Below are positions 49,475-63,911 of a DNA stretch of 64,000 nt, in pieces. The stretch is taken from positions 62,052,987 through 62,116,986 of the forward strand of contig CM048557.1 in the NCBI GenBank assembly GCA_026413225.1, given 5' to 3'. The notes under the pieces were generated by a model, which did no database searches, was not told the origin of the DNA, and saw nothing but the letters and a program-made list of their open reading frames with translations. Each line of letters begins with the position of its first letter. The first letter of the stretch is position 1. This stretch comes from Otis tarda (taxonomy: Eukaryota > Chordata > Aves > Otidiformes > Otididae). The position numbers and the translations under genes are program-made.

Positions 49475-52151
49475 TTCTGGGTTGCTTTTGGTGCTTGGCA
49501 TGTGGGAAATGAATCCAGGACTCAGTAGCACCTGATCCCACACCAGGAAGGTTCCTCTCTTCCTCTGGGAAAGTGATCTCTTCCCTGGCAGTTGTGTTCT
49601 GCCACTTTTCTACCCATCTTGACTTTTACTGCATCCTAACCTTGCTTTTTGCTGGAACTCCTTGACACACAATCTGCCTCCCAAAATGCTGACTCAGGAA
49701 TGCTAACACCAAGCCTTTGAAACTCCAACATTTCAAAATTAGTTTTTCCCTCGCCACCCATTGCAGAGAAAGTCAGTAGCTGATTATTTGATTCCCCCAG
49801 GAGATAAGCAATCTGCTGGTCTGCTTGTCCATCCTGTCCTCATCTTTGCTTCCCACTTCAGATGGTCTCACCCGTCTGGTGCAGATAGGTCACATAGGCA
49901 CAAGCTCATTTAAATAAGGGCTCGAACGATACTTTAAGTGACACATAGGCCTCTCAAGGGTCCTTCTGAGAGCAGACCAACTGAATTTTGGTTCATTGAG
50001 AGGGACATTTCTTTCTAAGCAAACAGGAGAGAACTGAATGAGGTTGCGTTCTGCCACACGGTGCTGAGGTTGATATGGCAACAAAGGTTCTAAAAATGAT
50101 GAAACGCAAATGATATTCTCCTGCTATATAAATAGCTGTGTCAAGTTGTTATGGAAACTGTCAAGTAAACTGGGTTAGGAAGGGCTACTTTTTCTGCTCC
50201 CTTTTGCCAAGGCTTTCTGAAACAGTTTGTACCAGCGCATCACAAGAATGAAGACCTATGAAATGTGGGTGACGCATTGATCAGAGAGTCTCTACAAGTG
50301 AGGTGGGATGGCATTACAGCCTCTGTCCTCTCGAGAGGCTGGAACTTTGAATGAAGTGCTGTACCTGCTCCATTCCCACAACGTACTGGCAGAAGACATG
50401 TGGTGTCACCAGAGTCCCCTCCTGGAAACCTTGGGCATGGTGCTCTGTGGAGATACTGTTGTGTGCCCAGAGCAAATGCTCAGGTGGGTGAATGCCGGGT
50501 GGAACTGCAGTCACAGCTGTGCGTACAGTAAAGCACTTTTGGGGCAGGCAGGTGGAGGAAGCTTCTGTCAAGATTAAAAGCATAATTTGGTGGGTTTTGA
50601 AACCAATGTACCAGTGAATTGGAGGGGGCATCATGTATCCTTTGATGGGAATATAAAAAAGGTGAAAATCAAAGCAAAAATGTTGAATTGCACCTTAGGC
50701 ACCAATCTTTTGTCTTAAAGATATTCCAAGTAGATAGACCCCAAACATCCAAATCCTCTCTGAAGGATCCATCTATTCTTCAGCTGAGAGATCGCTTTGA
50801 CATCTTGTTTTCAACCCCAGTCCCTTTTGTGAGCTGCACAAAGGCATCACTTAATTTAACCTCTCCTTGAGAGATGCCCACTGTGTTGTATTGTCAGACT
50901 GGTGATTTTGAGATAATGCACTCGTTCTTGATTCATTTTAGGTCCTTAGGAATTTGCCAGTATGAAATGCAACTTGATCTCTTTGAAAGACACCAGGCAG
51001 GTAAATTAACCACTCACTCTATTAATGCTGTCCTGTTATTGTCATAGCATCTGTCCAAGAACATAATTCAAGCAATATAACTGTTTATGGTATGCACAGC
51101 CTTCTTATCTTTGTTTCCACCGATACAGTTATCTGGCACCTATCCCTCTCAACACAATCAAGATTAGAGTCGGAGGGAATTAGGTTGTTGAAAGGTTTTC
51201 TTTTCATATTTCCAAAGACATGATAGCAAAGAGAATTTTAAAAGGGTATTACTGTGTTGATGTACAGTGGGTATTCAATCCCTATAAAAAGCTCTCTGTC
51301 ATCCATTCGATTCACCTTTCTAGAGCTTAGCAGTCGGCATGCAGAGTTATGCCACAAGGGGTTAGCGGAATGTACTTTGTTCCTGTGTATAAATAGCTAG
51401 CTTTTAATAATGAGCGTTCAGAAGTATGCAGAAGTGAACAGGATGTTAAGGCTGAGATATCCTTTTCCTCTGGAGCTGTGCAAAAAAAAAAAAAAAAATT
51501 AAAAAATTCACACATACGGAGGAAAGAAAGTAAAACACGGCAAGTTGGCTTGGTGCCAGCATTACAAAAAGGGGCAAAAAAAGGACAAGAAAAGTTCCCC
51601 TTTCTCTCTGGGATCAAATTTTTGCCTTTATCCCTTCAGTGAAGAAAAATTGCCACTCACTTGGCAAAAGAATAGTGTGTATGCACAATGGGGAAAGGCT
51701 GTGACTCAAAGGTCAAACAGTAAAAACTGTGCCCTGCAAATCATTTTTGAAAGCTGAATAAGTTGCACCGTGCTCATGCTGGGATGGAGCAGCTGCAGAG
51801 AAGGACCTGACCCAGCTGCAGGCCAGGAGGACAGTACTGCAGGGTGGGTCAGGGGAGGGAGCGGACTCCTCCAGCTTCTTGCTTGTGAAGCAAGAGATAC
51901 TGCTCATGTCAGAATTCACTACAATGTGGCAGGTAGGGGAAACCACGGTCAGGGGCAAGGAAGATCCTCATGTGGTCCAGATGAGGGGTGCAAACATGGC
52001 GGTCAGTCCCTCTGCACCCCAAGTCACCATCTATCTCAGCCATTTCAATTGTAAAGTCCTCTGATGATGGGCCATTTCTCCTTGTTGGCCTGGCAAAATT
52101 GGGACATGCTTCTGGTAGTGATCGCTGAGTCCCATATGGTATAAGTATATT

Positions 52152-52267
52152 CTAGAATCATAGAATGGTTTGGGTTGGGAGGGACCTTAAAGATATCTAG
52201 TTCAACCCCCCTGCCCTGGGCAGGGACACCTTCCACTAGACCAGGTGGCTCAAAGCTCCATCCAACC
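52152..52267 (-). mobile_element. CR1 LINE 3' end fragment
   Basis: CTAGAATCATAGAATGG, GTTTGGGTTGGGAGGGACC and TTCAACCCCCCTGCCCTGGG, then ACACCTTCCACTAGACCAGG, in the order of the CR1 3' UTR read in reverse. About 115 bp is retained. The CCCTGGGCAGGGACACC version marks a different CR1 subfamily from the copy at 23759. Confidence 0.93.
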
Positions 52268-55200
52268 AAAAAGTATTAAGAAAGGGGATCAGATGCTGTG
52301 GACATGGGCAGCAGTAAAAAGACCTGAGATAGATGAGTAACACAAATATTTCTATGGAGTAGCAAATGCTTCAGAAGGAAAAGAGGATAAAACAGGAGCA
52401 TGAATCAAGCACACAACTGGGAGAAGGAAAAGCTCCTGGTACATGGCTCCAGCCAAGGAAATGTTCAGGCAAAGGAGGAGAGCGATGTGCAGTCATGGGA
52501 ACAGCAGTGCAAGGTGCTTCAAAGTTCATTTTGTATGATAGAGTTGGAGATCCAAAGAAATCCACTGAGGAAGTATCAGACTCTTAATTTGCTGGGAAGT
52601 GCGATGTCTGTCCTCCTCAGATGGCTAGAGCCTCAGCAGGGAGCAGGGGAATGAACTTTTCTATCTGCACCACATCTGAGGGGTTTATGGTCACCCCAGT
52701 AGGGATTTCAGAGGCTGCTGGCTGCCCCCCCATCTCCTGGAGCAGGGCTCCTTTGCCCCTCTGCTGCCTTGTGCTCCACAGGCTTGGGGGACAGGAGCAG
52801 AGCCACGGCAAAGTGCCCACGCGAAACTGTACCAATTTTTCTTACTTTTCTACTGATTTGGTAAGGGAGCTAGGACAATACTGAATCCAACTCTTTTTTG
52901 AAGGCATAAATATGTCTAAGCTACTCTACTACTTCATATTCAACGACCTTACTTTTATAGGCTGAGCTCCATGAGGGATTGTGGGTGCAGGCGATACAGG
53001 GCATAAGAAATGCTGGGTTTTTGGTATTTATAGTATGATTTTTGAGTAGGAACTGACAGAAAGGAGCTTGATGATCTTATGATCCTGAGACCTGATGAAC
53101 CAAGACTGACTCCATGGGACAGGGGATCTGCTTTCAGGAGTAAGTCGTGCTGATTATAGCAAGTACCTGCAGGATTATGTCCAAAAGCTGGACACTTAGA
53201 AACTCCGTATCACAAGGTTACCAGTTTCTGTTTTGAGGGAGGTTCACCATCTGAGACTTATTCCTGACTATAAAAATGGGGAAGTCTTTTAGAATTGGTG
53301 ACATACCTCTCAATGAGGACAACTAAGTGCAAAGCAGAAGCAGAACTACTGAACTGAACTGAACATTCACATTTCCTCTGTTTCTTTCAGGTCACTTTAA
53401 GTGAGAACTCAGTGGAAGAGGAACTCGGTGACAATTCCTCAGAAGTCATATAGCTCTTAAGCAGCTCCTGGGGAAAAGAAACAAACAACCCCCTCCTTGC
53501 ATCTCAGGACACTGTGCAGTGATTTTCCAGTCTCTTTCAATTGCTTCACATTGCGTGGGCTGAGCAGTGATTGGGAGCTCTTACATTTTAATGCCAAGGT
53601 TTAGAAAGATTTTTCTCGATGTCTGCTCCACCTTTGTTTCCTCTTTTCTTTGTGGTTTGGGTCCACCCAAACTCAGAAGCCAAAGAAAAGTGGATGGGCT
53701 GATTCACTAGACTTTGCACTTGAACAGCTTCAGACATTTTTCATTCATTCCAGTCTTCCTTGGAGGCATTCATAACATTTTTTCTACTTTTTTTTTTCCA
53801 CAGCCTTACATGTATATACATTGCACTATCAGATAGGGTAATAATAAGCATTAAAGAAGGAGTGTGCTGCTTCACGTCTTCTAGGTGATGTAAGACAGAA
53901 ATGTAGCCCTCAGCTCAGCTCTCTGTAGGTCTGCAGCCACTCAGAAACTGCCCAAGGCAACATCTCTCCTGCGCCCCGAGCTCTGTCCATTTCTTAATTT
54001 CATGTTCTTCCTGGTACCATTGTTTCTCCCTGAGATCAGGATGCACATTCCAGTTTCCTGCTCCTTTTATTGCCAGTCAGCTAGTCTCATTTTAGCATTT
54101 TATTTCTGAACTGAAGCTGTTATGAGGTATGTTCTCAAGCATACGTTGTGGTCATCCCTGGAAGTGTGGTCTACTATCGCATAAACCTAGGCAAAGTTGT
54201 CCCTAGAGAGCAGACTCATGATCCTTGCTGTTTTCTTGCCTAGTGGGAGCTAAAAATTCCTTGTCAAGTCCTCTCAGGAGATACAGGACCTTTCAGAATT
54301 CTCCTTCCTCTTTTTTCTTTTTCCCAACAGTGGAAATGCTTTACATACTTTGCACATGTGTAAGGCTCTTACGTAAAGCATCACATGAAGGCAAAGGCTC
54401 TTGCAAATAATAAAACTGCAGGCTAGTTGAAACCGGCCCCCTTATTTCATTTTCCTTAACGAAATGTAAATCTACACCCACACGAACTATGCGTGCTCGG
54501 AGCAAAACAGTATTCCACATTCTGCGGCGGGGAGGGAGCCAGCCTCCCCCAGGGGCAGCTACCTCAGCACGCTCCTTCTCCAGTGAGCTCGTGCTTCATT
54601 TCCACACCAGATTTGATCAGCCTGGGCATCGGCATGGGTGCTGGCAGAGACACTGAGGTGAGGAAGTGGCTTGCCCGTCCATAATTCATTGGGCAGCCTT
54701 CCTTGAGGATCTGTGCACCCCTGTAGGCTTTGCAGATGTAGGCTGGAAAGTGTTCAGCCTGTTTTCCTTCAAGCAATCTTCCAGGTGTCCAGGCAAACTT
54801 CCTGCCGGATGCACTAGCACTGACATGGCCATGGACACAAGGAGCAGGAGGGGAATGTCTGTCCAGCCGATGTTAATCCTGAACCTCCTCCATTTCAGCA
54901 GCCCGGGTCCTGTGCCCTTTTCCCTTCTAGTTCTCACTGGAGTTGTCCCACTTTCACACTAGCTTGCTTTTCCACCACCTCTGTGTCAGGTTTAAATATG
55001 GAACAATGATAATAACCCTACCTTCCACCATCCCCTCTAAAAAAACCAAAAGGCCATAGCAGTCTAGCAGCCACACCTCAGTGGGCATCTCAAAATCTTG
55101 GCCACAAAATCACTGCCAAAGAAGTAACGAAGTCACAGGGCAACCTGCAGGATGAGGCATTTCTCAATGTAATATTCTAGGAAACTCCTTAACATGTCTA

Positions 55201-57205
55201 GCTTCAATCAAATTAATTGTCTATTATTCAATTAAAAATAAGGAAGTAAAGAGACAAAACCTTATTTAATTTCTTTCTGTCATCAGCCTATGTAATCTGC
55301 AGTTTAATGAACCTGATGGGTTGTCTTCACATGAATAAAGAATTTTCCCTCAGGCCACCTACTCCAGTCATCACTGGGGGATGGGGAAATCTCAGCTCCA
55401 TTAACAAAGGAGAAGTCCAAAGGTGCTGCTCTGCAGATGGGACAGGACAATTCCCCTTTGCTATTAAAGTGCCTTAAATGGAAAGGGCGCATTTGGGCTT
55501 GCAGAGGGACAACATACCCCATTTTCTGAGCGCGATGACTTAGTTTTCTCACATATATGTGGAACAATTCATTTCCCCTCCTCTTCCCAGCGGTGACCTG
55601 TTTTATATGCAGTTGTTTCATAATTCCCTGCCAGGTCCCAGGAACTGCACTGTGGACAAAGACACGTGCTTGTGAAGAGATGCTTCCACTGAGCACCGGT
55701 GCTTTGGGTCAAACCCTGCCTCCAGGAAAATTGCACAGAAACCCTGAGCCTCGTGCTCTGTGCAGAGACTGGAAGAGGAGCATAGGCTGCCTGCAAGCCG
55801 CGTCTCTGCTTCTCCCACCTCTGACACCAACTCAAGGCCAGTCTCCGTTTCCTTGAGGCAATCTCCTAATCTGCATGGTTTTGCCCTATGTAATCACCAG
55901 CCAGGTCCCATTCTCCAGCAGTGTTAACGAACATAGCATAAACTGCTTCTCCACATTTCCTCCACCTAAACCTGATGTTTCTGGTCCAGTTGGAGATGAT
56001 GAAGTTGAACAAATGATCGGTTATATTGGACTTGAAAAGGTATAGCCTGTGGGAGCAGGAAGAATAAGGAAAGGCTTTAGTGGAGATGGTAGACCAGGGA
56101 ATCTCAGGTAATTCAGATGCTGATGGAGCTGGTGGTGGCTGTTGCAGTATTCCTATCCTACCACAGTGAAGAAATGGGTGTCCAAGGGTCACCAGTCCCA
56201 TGAATGTCTCCTCCTTTTTTGTCCCACTTCTGAGTCTAACCTCCATTTCTGCATGTTCAATCATTTGCTCACATGAACGCACATTTCATTACGTACTTGG
56301 TGTGCGTGCCATTTCCTCATGCTTCTAGCCCCCTGTCTGTCATGTGGACCATCCTGCAGCACACACTCTAGTTTGTGGAGGCTGTTGGGCCAAAAAAAGT
56401 CATCCTAAATCCTTCATGATGCTAAAGTGAGACTGCAGCATTAACAAACTCCCTGGCATGACAGTCCCAGCCTTCATGGGCATCCATGCTCTCTCCTACC
56501 TTCGTTAGCCTCATATAATGTTACCGCTCAGCTGCAGCTGGTGTGACACTGGCTCTGTGCAGCTGCAAGGCTTTTGCACATCAGCCAAAATGCAATGCTA
56601 AACCAATCAGGATAATAAGTGGCCGACTGTTAACACCCTGTTTCCAAACAGGGGGTTGCATCCTGTTGCATGAGTCATTGCGAGTGTCTGTTTGCGGCTA
56701 GGTTAAGTCAGAAGTAAGGTGGGCTCATCCCAGGTGTCCTTGTCCATTCAACCCCAACTGGATGTAGTACACTGGACACTGGTCTTTGTGAGCAGTTGAT
56801 GGAGAAGTCCTGCTTGCCAGCTGGGAGCTTTATACTGGTGGATGGTAGGAGCTGGTCACTGCAGTACATCTTCCTCCTATGCCTTCGCCATCCCCTGCTG
56901 TGACCCTGCCTGGCACAAGCAGTGAGAACCAACATTTTCGGTGGGATATTGTGGAAAAGGGAAGCAGGACCTGTGGTGACTCAGACATTTTCCCAGGCAC
57001 GATGTTCTGGTGGGATCTGAAAGCTCCTTTCCCATGGCAGAAGTCTCCTCCGCCACTGCGGCTCCCAAAAGGGTGGGTCCTGCAGTCTGGGAAGCACTTC
57101 CGATCAGACCTTGAGGATGAACCTGGCCTGATGCAGTTAGAGATGTAGGAGGGATAGGGCTTCTCTTATTCGTCATCTTGAAAATGAATCAGAAATAAGG
57201 TAAAC

Positions 57206-57230
57206 AAAAAAAAAAAAAAAAAAAAAAAAA
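57206..57230. repeat. Poly(A) run, 25 bases
   Basis: The longest homopolymer in the window, preceded by TAAAC. No processed pseudogene was recognised upstream. Confidence 0.9.
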
Positions 57231-60200
57231 GGAGGCATGGAGGGATTGCTCATGAGGCCAGGCTCTGAGTCTGGGGAGAGAGGTCAGAGGATTCCCCATG
57301 AAGCGATCAGAAATTAAGGGAGCAGATGATAAACTGGCCAATGTTCCTTTAAGTCAGCATCCAGCTTTGCCTGGCTGCCCAGCCAGCTCTCTGACATTTG
57401 AAGCACTGTGCAAATAAAGATAACGGGACATGACATCCTGTTAGGAAGCTCGCTAATTGGTCAAGGAGCAGTCGGGATGAAGCACTGCAGTGGATTTTGG
57501 CATTGGAAATGTCATCAGTGAAGGCGGCTGATGTTGTGGGTAGGGGACATCTCCTCGTGTCCAGGGTGCACGGTTTGTGGTGGCTGCTGTTTGGGCTGGG
57601 TAAGTCCCAACTGGCACCTCAACCTTCCCAAATGTTTTATGAGTGCCCGAGGGGAGGCTCAGGCAGCCTGCCAGCAGGCTCAGGGTTGCTGCAGGAGGTG
57701 AAAGGGCACCTGTGGGTGCAGAACAGCCCCAGTTTTGGAGATTTCTGCTGTCCAGGAACAGAACTCCTTCCCTGCAGCCTGTTGTTATGGGGGGTGGTGG
57801 CAGTGGCTGGGTCTGCAGACTCCTCTGCACATCTGCCACCATGCACAGTGTCTCTCTTTTCTAAAGCAGTAGGGTCCCGATTCAGAAACTAGGGTATTTT
57901 AAATGGAAATAGTCAGTCACAAGCTCAGGTCTCTTGGTCTTTTCTGGGAGCTACTCTGAGATGTAACTCATGGATTCTTCTGTGTGATGGTCAACAGAAA
58001 TTCTGCTTTTAAGTGACACATCTGAGAAACTGTTTCTCCAGCCTTTAACCAAAAGGGAAGGCTGGTTAAAGCTATTGTTGAGAACTGCAGCTCCAAGTGG
58101 CTTGCACCCAGGGCAACTCCAGTTATCACACCCAGTTCCAGCATCAGTCCTGGGCCAAGCCTGACTCCCGAATTGTGGCACCCCAAGCAGCAGAACAGAG
58201 CTGTGTAACGGCAGAGCATTTCTGCTTGTTTCCAGTTTGGTGTGATTGTGAATACCTCCTCTAGAAATCACCTGACTACTGTAATTTTGGTCTAAAGCAT
58301 GTGACTCCAGTTATCTCTGAATTAAGTTGTGTATTGCAAAATTTAACATTTGTCTGCATGACCTAAAAAAGCTTATTCTTAACTGGGTATGACTTGACAC
58401 CTTTCTCAATAGCAAGACTACCTGTCTCTTGGGTTGCCCAATGGGAAATGTACATTGCCAGTAAGCCAGCATGACATATCAAATCCTGCTCCCTGAGCAG
58501 AGCATATTAAAATGCCATTTTTACAGCCCAAATTATATTTCATTATGCAGTCAGTTACAATTTTGACAGTAGCAGTGCAGAGAATGCATTTCATATGCTA
58601 ACTAAAACAGACTTTTTTTTTTTCTAATTTGCTGAAAAAAACATTATGGTTTACCTAGAACATAATGTTTCTGGAGTGAAAAGAACAGCAGCATCCGGGG
58701 TGTAGTCTGTGATCTTTGTTTTGGGTGCTGATCGTAACTGTACACTCTGCTCAAGATGAAGTGACAGACATTTCACCCAATATTGCTAAAGAACCATCCA
58801 ATCTTATGAAATTTTGTCTCATTTATATACAAATCTTTAAAATACTTGCTTATCTATCTAACATGCAGTTGGATTAGGTGGTTGTTGTAAGTCCCTTCCA
58901 ATTGAACTTTTTTGTTTCCTACAAAAATAATTTGCTAATTCCATTGGTTATTCTCCCAGAAGAGGACACATTTTTCCAGATGGCGTTTAAAATACCTAAG
59001 TATTTCTTTGAAGAAAGAGAAGAAAAGGTGAACCTAGGTTTATAGATTACTCTAAATGATATAGCAGACCTTTTTGTCTGTAGAGGGAGATGTGGGGTTT
59101 AGAACTGTGCAGAGCAGAGATCATTTCTTTTAATGCACATTGGGAAGTATGAGAGATTGCATTAACTTTATTTTCTTGAGCAGATCTCATGTTGTTTACT
59201 CACTCAGGGAGGGAGGGGTATAAAGGGTCTTCACACCTCTGGGTATGGGGGCAGTGGGACAAGCTGCAGCAGCAGGGAAGTGACATGTAAGTGCCACCTA
59301 CTTTATGACGTCTTTTTTTCTGTGTGCCAGCCAGAACTGGAAGTGGGTATAACCCACATCCAGATCCAGCAAATGCTACTTCCTACCATCAGAGTGGACA
59401 AAATCAGGAGGCGGGTTGTGCTTTATGTGCCTCCCAAACCTTTCCTTTTAATATCGCTTTCTAGACCCTGCAGTTATTAAAGATTGCTTGCAACTCTCCC
59501 TGAAGTGGCTTCCCTGTGTCATCTGTCCCTATGCATTTGTCCACAGTTTGGCCTGAAGGCACCCTAGCAGGAGCTCATGTCCCTGTTTTGGGTGCCCATC
59601 AAGCAGCTCATTGCTTGGGCTATTATCTCTCCCAGCTACCTCCTACTCCTGGCTTTTAAGCAGCATTTAGACACCGACCAGTACAGCAGAACAGATCAAA
59701 CATCTGCTTCAAAAGTGGTGTTACATTAATATATGACTGATGGGTATGGCGTGTAGTGTGCGGGGGGTTCCATGTGTATGACAAGGCTCAGAGGACACTG
59801 AACCCCAGACCCTGTCTGTCCGTGCTCTGCGGAGCAGCCCAGGCTCCAGCACATCACCTGTTGGCAGCACTGTCTTCATTTTGGCTCATGTCAGGCCAGC
59901 AAAGCATGATAAGAGATAATTAGTGATTAAATTGCAACCTTTTATCTTGGTAAATGACAGTTACTTCCTTGTAGGCTACCTGTGTTGACAATGAGTGTTC
60001 AGGACAAGCTGAACAAATCTGTTTACTTTGATCCTGAACAAAGCCCTGGGAGAAGTTTCCCAGTCCTTAGGCGAGGCAGGATGGCAGGACTCTGGCAGCT
60101 TCATCTCCGCAGCCCCTGGGAGCCTCCAGTGAGAAGTTTTGCTGGAAATGGATGCACATCCCAACCATCTGCCTCAGCCAGGGCTGCACAGCAGCAGAGG

Positions 60201-63200
60201 GCAGCAGCTCAACGTGATGCTTCTTCCACTGCAGGCGACTTCTTGTCATCTCCCGACAGTTTTTCCTACAGCTTTTCACAGCCTCCAGGTAGCTGTGCAT
60301 GCTATTAACGTCAATCATGCCTTTTAAAATAAATCTGAATGTCCTCTGCAGGGAAGGAGGAGTGCTTGCCTTGTATCACCAGCCTCTTGCAAGGCACCCA
60401 AAGAGTGCATGCAGCTGACTCACTGCCGCAGGTAACCTGGGGCCTCCTCAGCCCGGGAGGTGAAGGTGGCACAGGGGATTTACGGCACCGTGTGGGATGT
60501 GTAGGGTGGCGTGAGCATCCCAGGAACCGAGCCTGAGGAGTCAGACTGGCTGTTATCACTCTTCAGGCTCTACCTTGCCATGGATTTGGATCTCCCATGA
60601 GAGGCCAGCGAGCTGTCTCCACAGTGCAGAGAAGGTTTTCAGTAAACCTGCGTGGGGGTCATAAGTCCTTGGCCAGTGCTGGCTTCTGCAGAGTCCAGGA
60701 TGTCAGTCTTTGGGAATAAAACCAATTTCTGTCCTGTTCAAGAGTAGTTTCTGAGCTAGTACAGGGCACCCAGACCTTGCCTCAGTAGCATAAAAACCCC
60801 AATTCACTGTCCTCTTCCTTGTGGATGCTACAGAGTGACCCTAAAGCCAAAGACTCAGCCTCATCTAGACAAATAGGCAGAGGCATGAAAATATGATTCC
60901 TTCTATCAGTCTCAAAAACCTCTTTAGAGGCTTCAGAAAGCCCAGCAGAGAGAAGGGCAATAAATCATGGAAACCTGTGATGAACCCCACCCTGAAAATA
61001 CCAGTGTATACACTGTCGGGGCAAGGAGTAATAAAACCAGTGCACATGCAGCAACATGGCAGGCGGGTGCTCACCGCCACGTTTCACAAAATCCAGCGCG
61101 GGTATGTGAGTTATTGCCTTGTGCCCTCCTTCCTCTCTGAGCTGCACTCAAAGAGCTGCACAAACACGTCGAGGGAGCTGCGGGTTATATCTTTACCTGC
61201 TTTGGCAAGCTCGGCTCAGCCATAGCCGGGTGAGAGCTCTGCCCCACCGCAGGTCCTGGGAATGACGGCTGGCCTGGGCAGGGGGACAGGAGGCTCCTGC
61301 ACGGAGCAAACCGGCAGGAGCACCATGTCTCCCTGGCCTCTGCGGCGCCTGGTTGCTCTCCAGACCCAAGCCGATCCCTGGGAGGGCTGGCCCTGGTTAA
61401 CTCTCCCGCTTCCTGCCGGGTTGGAGGAATCATGGGCCGTGCTTGCTGCAGCCTCCCAAGAGTCTGGCTTTTCCGTGTCTGCAAATGTCTTTGCTGTGTG
61501 CCCTGCTGCCGGTCTGCACACTGAACCTACAACCTTGCACCAGACCTTCCTGCCCGCTGCCATCCCAGGGAGCAAACACAACAGGAAGGAGAAGGCCATC
61601 ACGCTGGAGTGCTTCCTTCTCTCTGCTGCAGGGGAACACCAGGCAACATCCCCGTCCCACTGACAAACTTCCCTGGGCTGCAATCCCCTCTGCAGCCCCG
61701 ACTGTAGGCTTCGCATCCAGACTTTCCAGTTTCAGACACTTGCACCTCATACAGAAATGCAGCATTTATTTTTAACCTAAAGGGAGTCACCCAGGGTAGG
61801 GTTTCATACAGAGACCCTTGGAGCATTCAGGCTGGATCAGATTTTTAAAGATGTTATCACATTATAAATCAATACATCCTCTGTCTGCTTTCTTCGGTTC
61901 TGTTAGAAGAGGAGGTCCATCAAGCACTTGGAGGTTCCAGGCACAGTTTAAGTACCATCAGGATTTGCTAAGGAATGTTTTTGCGATGTCTAAAACACCA
62001 GAAGTAAATGGGTTCCCATCAGCCTCCTTGTCTGAAGAGGTTTCTTGTCTACTTCTTGGGCCCTGCAGGTACATCGTTGTGTGCCTGTGCACAGATAACA
62101 CTCAGCCTGGCATGAGTAATCCCTAACTCTGGATAGCTAAGTCTGAAGCTACTGAAATCAATAGAAAAGTTAAGGATTATACCCGACAATCTTTTCCTCA
62201 TGTCCAGGAGAATGTCACGGCTCTGCCCTGTCTCACGGGGCCACTGGGGTGAAGTGATGTTCCTGAGGGTATGCAGCAGCTCGGTGGCAGAGACTCCACT
62301 TCTCTTGTGCCACACTGAGAGCACTAGTGTACAGAAAAATGTCCCCAGACAAGTCACCACTGATGCCACAAGATTATTTCAGAGCCTGGCTGAAGGAGAG
62401 ATAGCAGTCTTGTACAGATAAGGATGAAGAATCAAAGCATGAAGTGAGAGTGAGGCAGGAAGGGATCACTTGCTGGATGACCTAGAAACTCCTAGAGCTG
62501 AGACCTAGCTCTTGATCTCTGGTCAGAGGGTTGGAGACTTGAATCTTCCCTTGTATTGAAGCAGCCCGTGACACAGACCTGCAGCAAAGCCGTCTGGATT
62601 GCTGGGCTGATGGTGATGACTTCAACGACAATCTTGGGAGAGAAAACCAGCAGTCCTAGCTGCCGCCAGTGCTTTCCAGAGCAGGAAAAGGCACAGATCA
62701 TAAAGATTTAAAGAGGAGGATTTGTAATTTTGTGGCTGTTAATAATCCCCAGGCACTACCTGTTGCTTGCTCTGTAGATGGCAGCACAGGGAAACCAACC
62801 AACTTCATGAACTCAGTGCAAGGCAAATACAGAGGTCTATCATTAACAGGGTCAGGGGAGGGAGTTATTTCACCTGAGACTTGAACCACTTTCAATTTTT
62901 AACAGCAATGAGTTAGGAAAACAAGAAAGAAGCCACGGCTGCAAACAAGCAGTAAAGTAATTTGCAAAGAAAGAGAGGTCCTATGTCATGCAGAGATAGC
63001 CTTCAGCTCATAAAAACCTCAATGGTTACCACACAGCTGCAGATCAAGAGAAGAAAGCCACCTGAATAGATTTATTAAGAGTCTGTGTTCTTTTGGGCAC
63101 AAACCTGACCTTTATTCTGTGTTTAAATAGCAAAGAGGGACTCGTTGTCTTAATCCCCAAATGTTTTTGCAAAAGGGGCTGATATAGCAAAATTTATCAA

Positions 63201-63896
63201 AACACAACATGTTCTGAAGCGCTTGGAATTCCCACTTGAAAAATGTGGGTAGCTAATAGTTCCCAGTCACCTCCTTTGTGTATCTGCCCTGAATCAGTTG
63301 GTTGCATTGTGATAAAGCTTGGCTTTGCAATTTAAAGCCATAAACACACACTTCTGTAGAAATACAGGGCTTTTGTTTTCCCTTCCATGGGGCACGTTTG
63401 AGAGGGAGCCTGGAGGGACCTTCATTTCGTGAACTCCCAGGGCTGCTATTTCTGAGCACTGATTTCCTACGTGGGATGTAGATCTTGACCTCCATGCCCC
63501 TGGCCGACTGGTTTGCATAAACAAAAGAACATCGCAAAGAAGTCAAAGCCGGATGTACCTACAGCAAATAAATCTCTTCCTCTCTGACAAACAGAGAATG
63601 AATTGACCTCTTGCACGTCATGTCTGGTTGTCTGACCAAAACTGTCAGTCACAACTTTCCCTCTGGAAGCCTTGGATGAGACAAGGGATAAAAGGGACAT
63701 AAAAGTGACATCAGTAAGACTAAAACAATGAAGGACAGGATTTCCTCTACCATCTCCATTACTTGATTCCTACAAGTTTTCCAGTCATGGCTGGTGAAAT
63801 CCCAGACAGTGTCTGTGTGCATTTGATTCACCCGCAGCGAACTAATAAACCATCGCCTGTCAGTCCCTCCCTGTGTCCCAGCCCCGTTTTTGCGTT

Positions 63897-63911
63897 CGTT
63901 TCCTGGAAACG
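63897..63911. promoter_or_regulatory. Candidate STAT/BCL6-type palindrome
   Basis: CGTTTCCTGGAAACG is a perfect 7-bp-arm palindrome around a central T, and its core TTCCTGGAA fits the TTCN3GAA consensus for STAT dimers and BCL6. Further dyads follow immediately: GAAC-AA-GTTC (about 63919-63928) and GTTCAC-CAGC-GTGAAC (about 63925-63940). The motif is seen; function is inferred and unproven. Confidence 0.4.

Larger units (their letters stand above)
43138..52151. other. Long non-coding stretch
   Basis: No coding exon, RNA gene or large mobile element recognised. Small repeats are listed separately (43421-43446, 49454-49474). GATG repeats lie near 43856-43871, a T run near 45826-45840 and an A run at 51482-51498. 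Open frames on both strands are short and without known domains. Confidence 0.5.

Noticed and set aside
57206..57230. Long A run considered as the tail of a processed pseudogene
   Set aside because: The preceding sequence shows no recognisable gene body, poly(A) signal at the right distance, or target duplication.
61216..61775. Overlapping 100-166-codon frames on both strands
   Set aside because: All frames are open because the segment is GC-richer. No domain, no conserved motif and no convincing splice structure.
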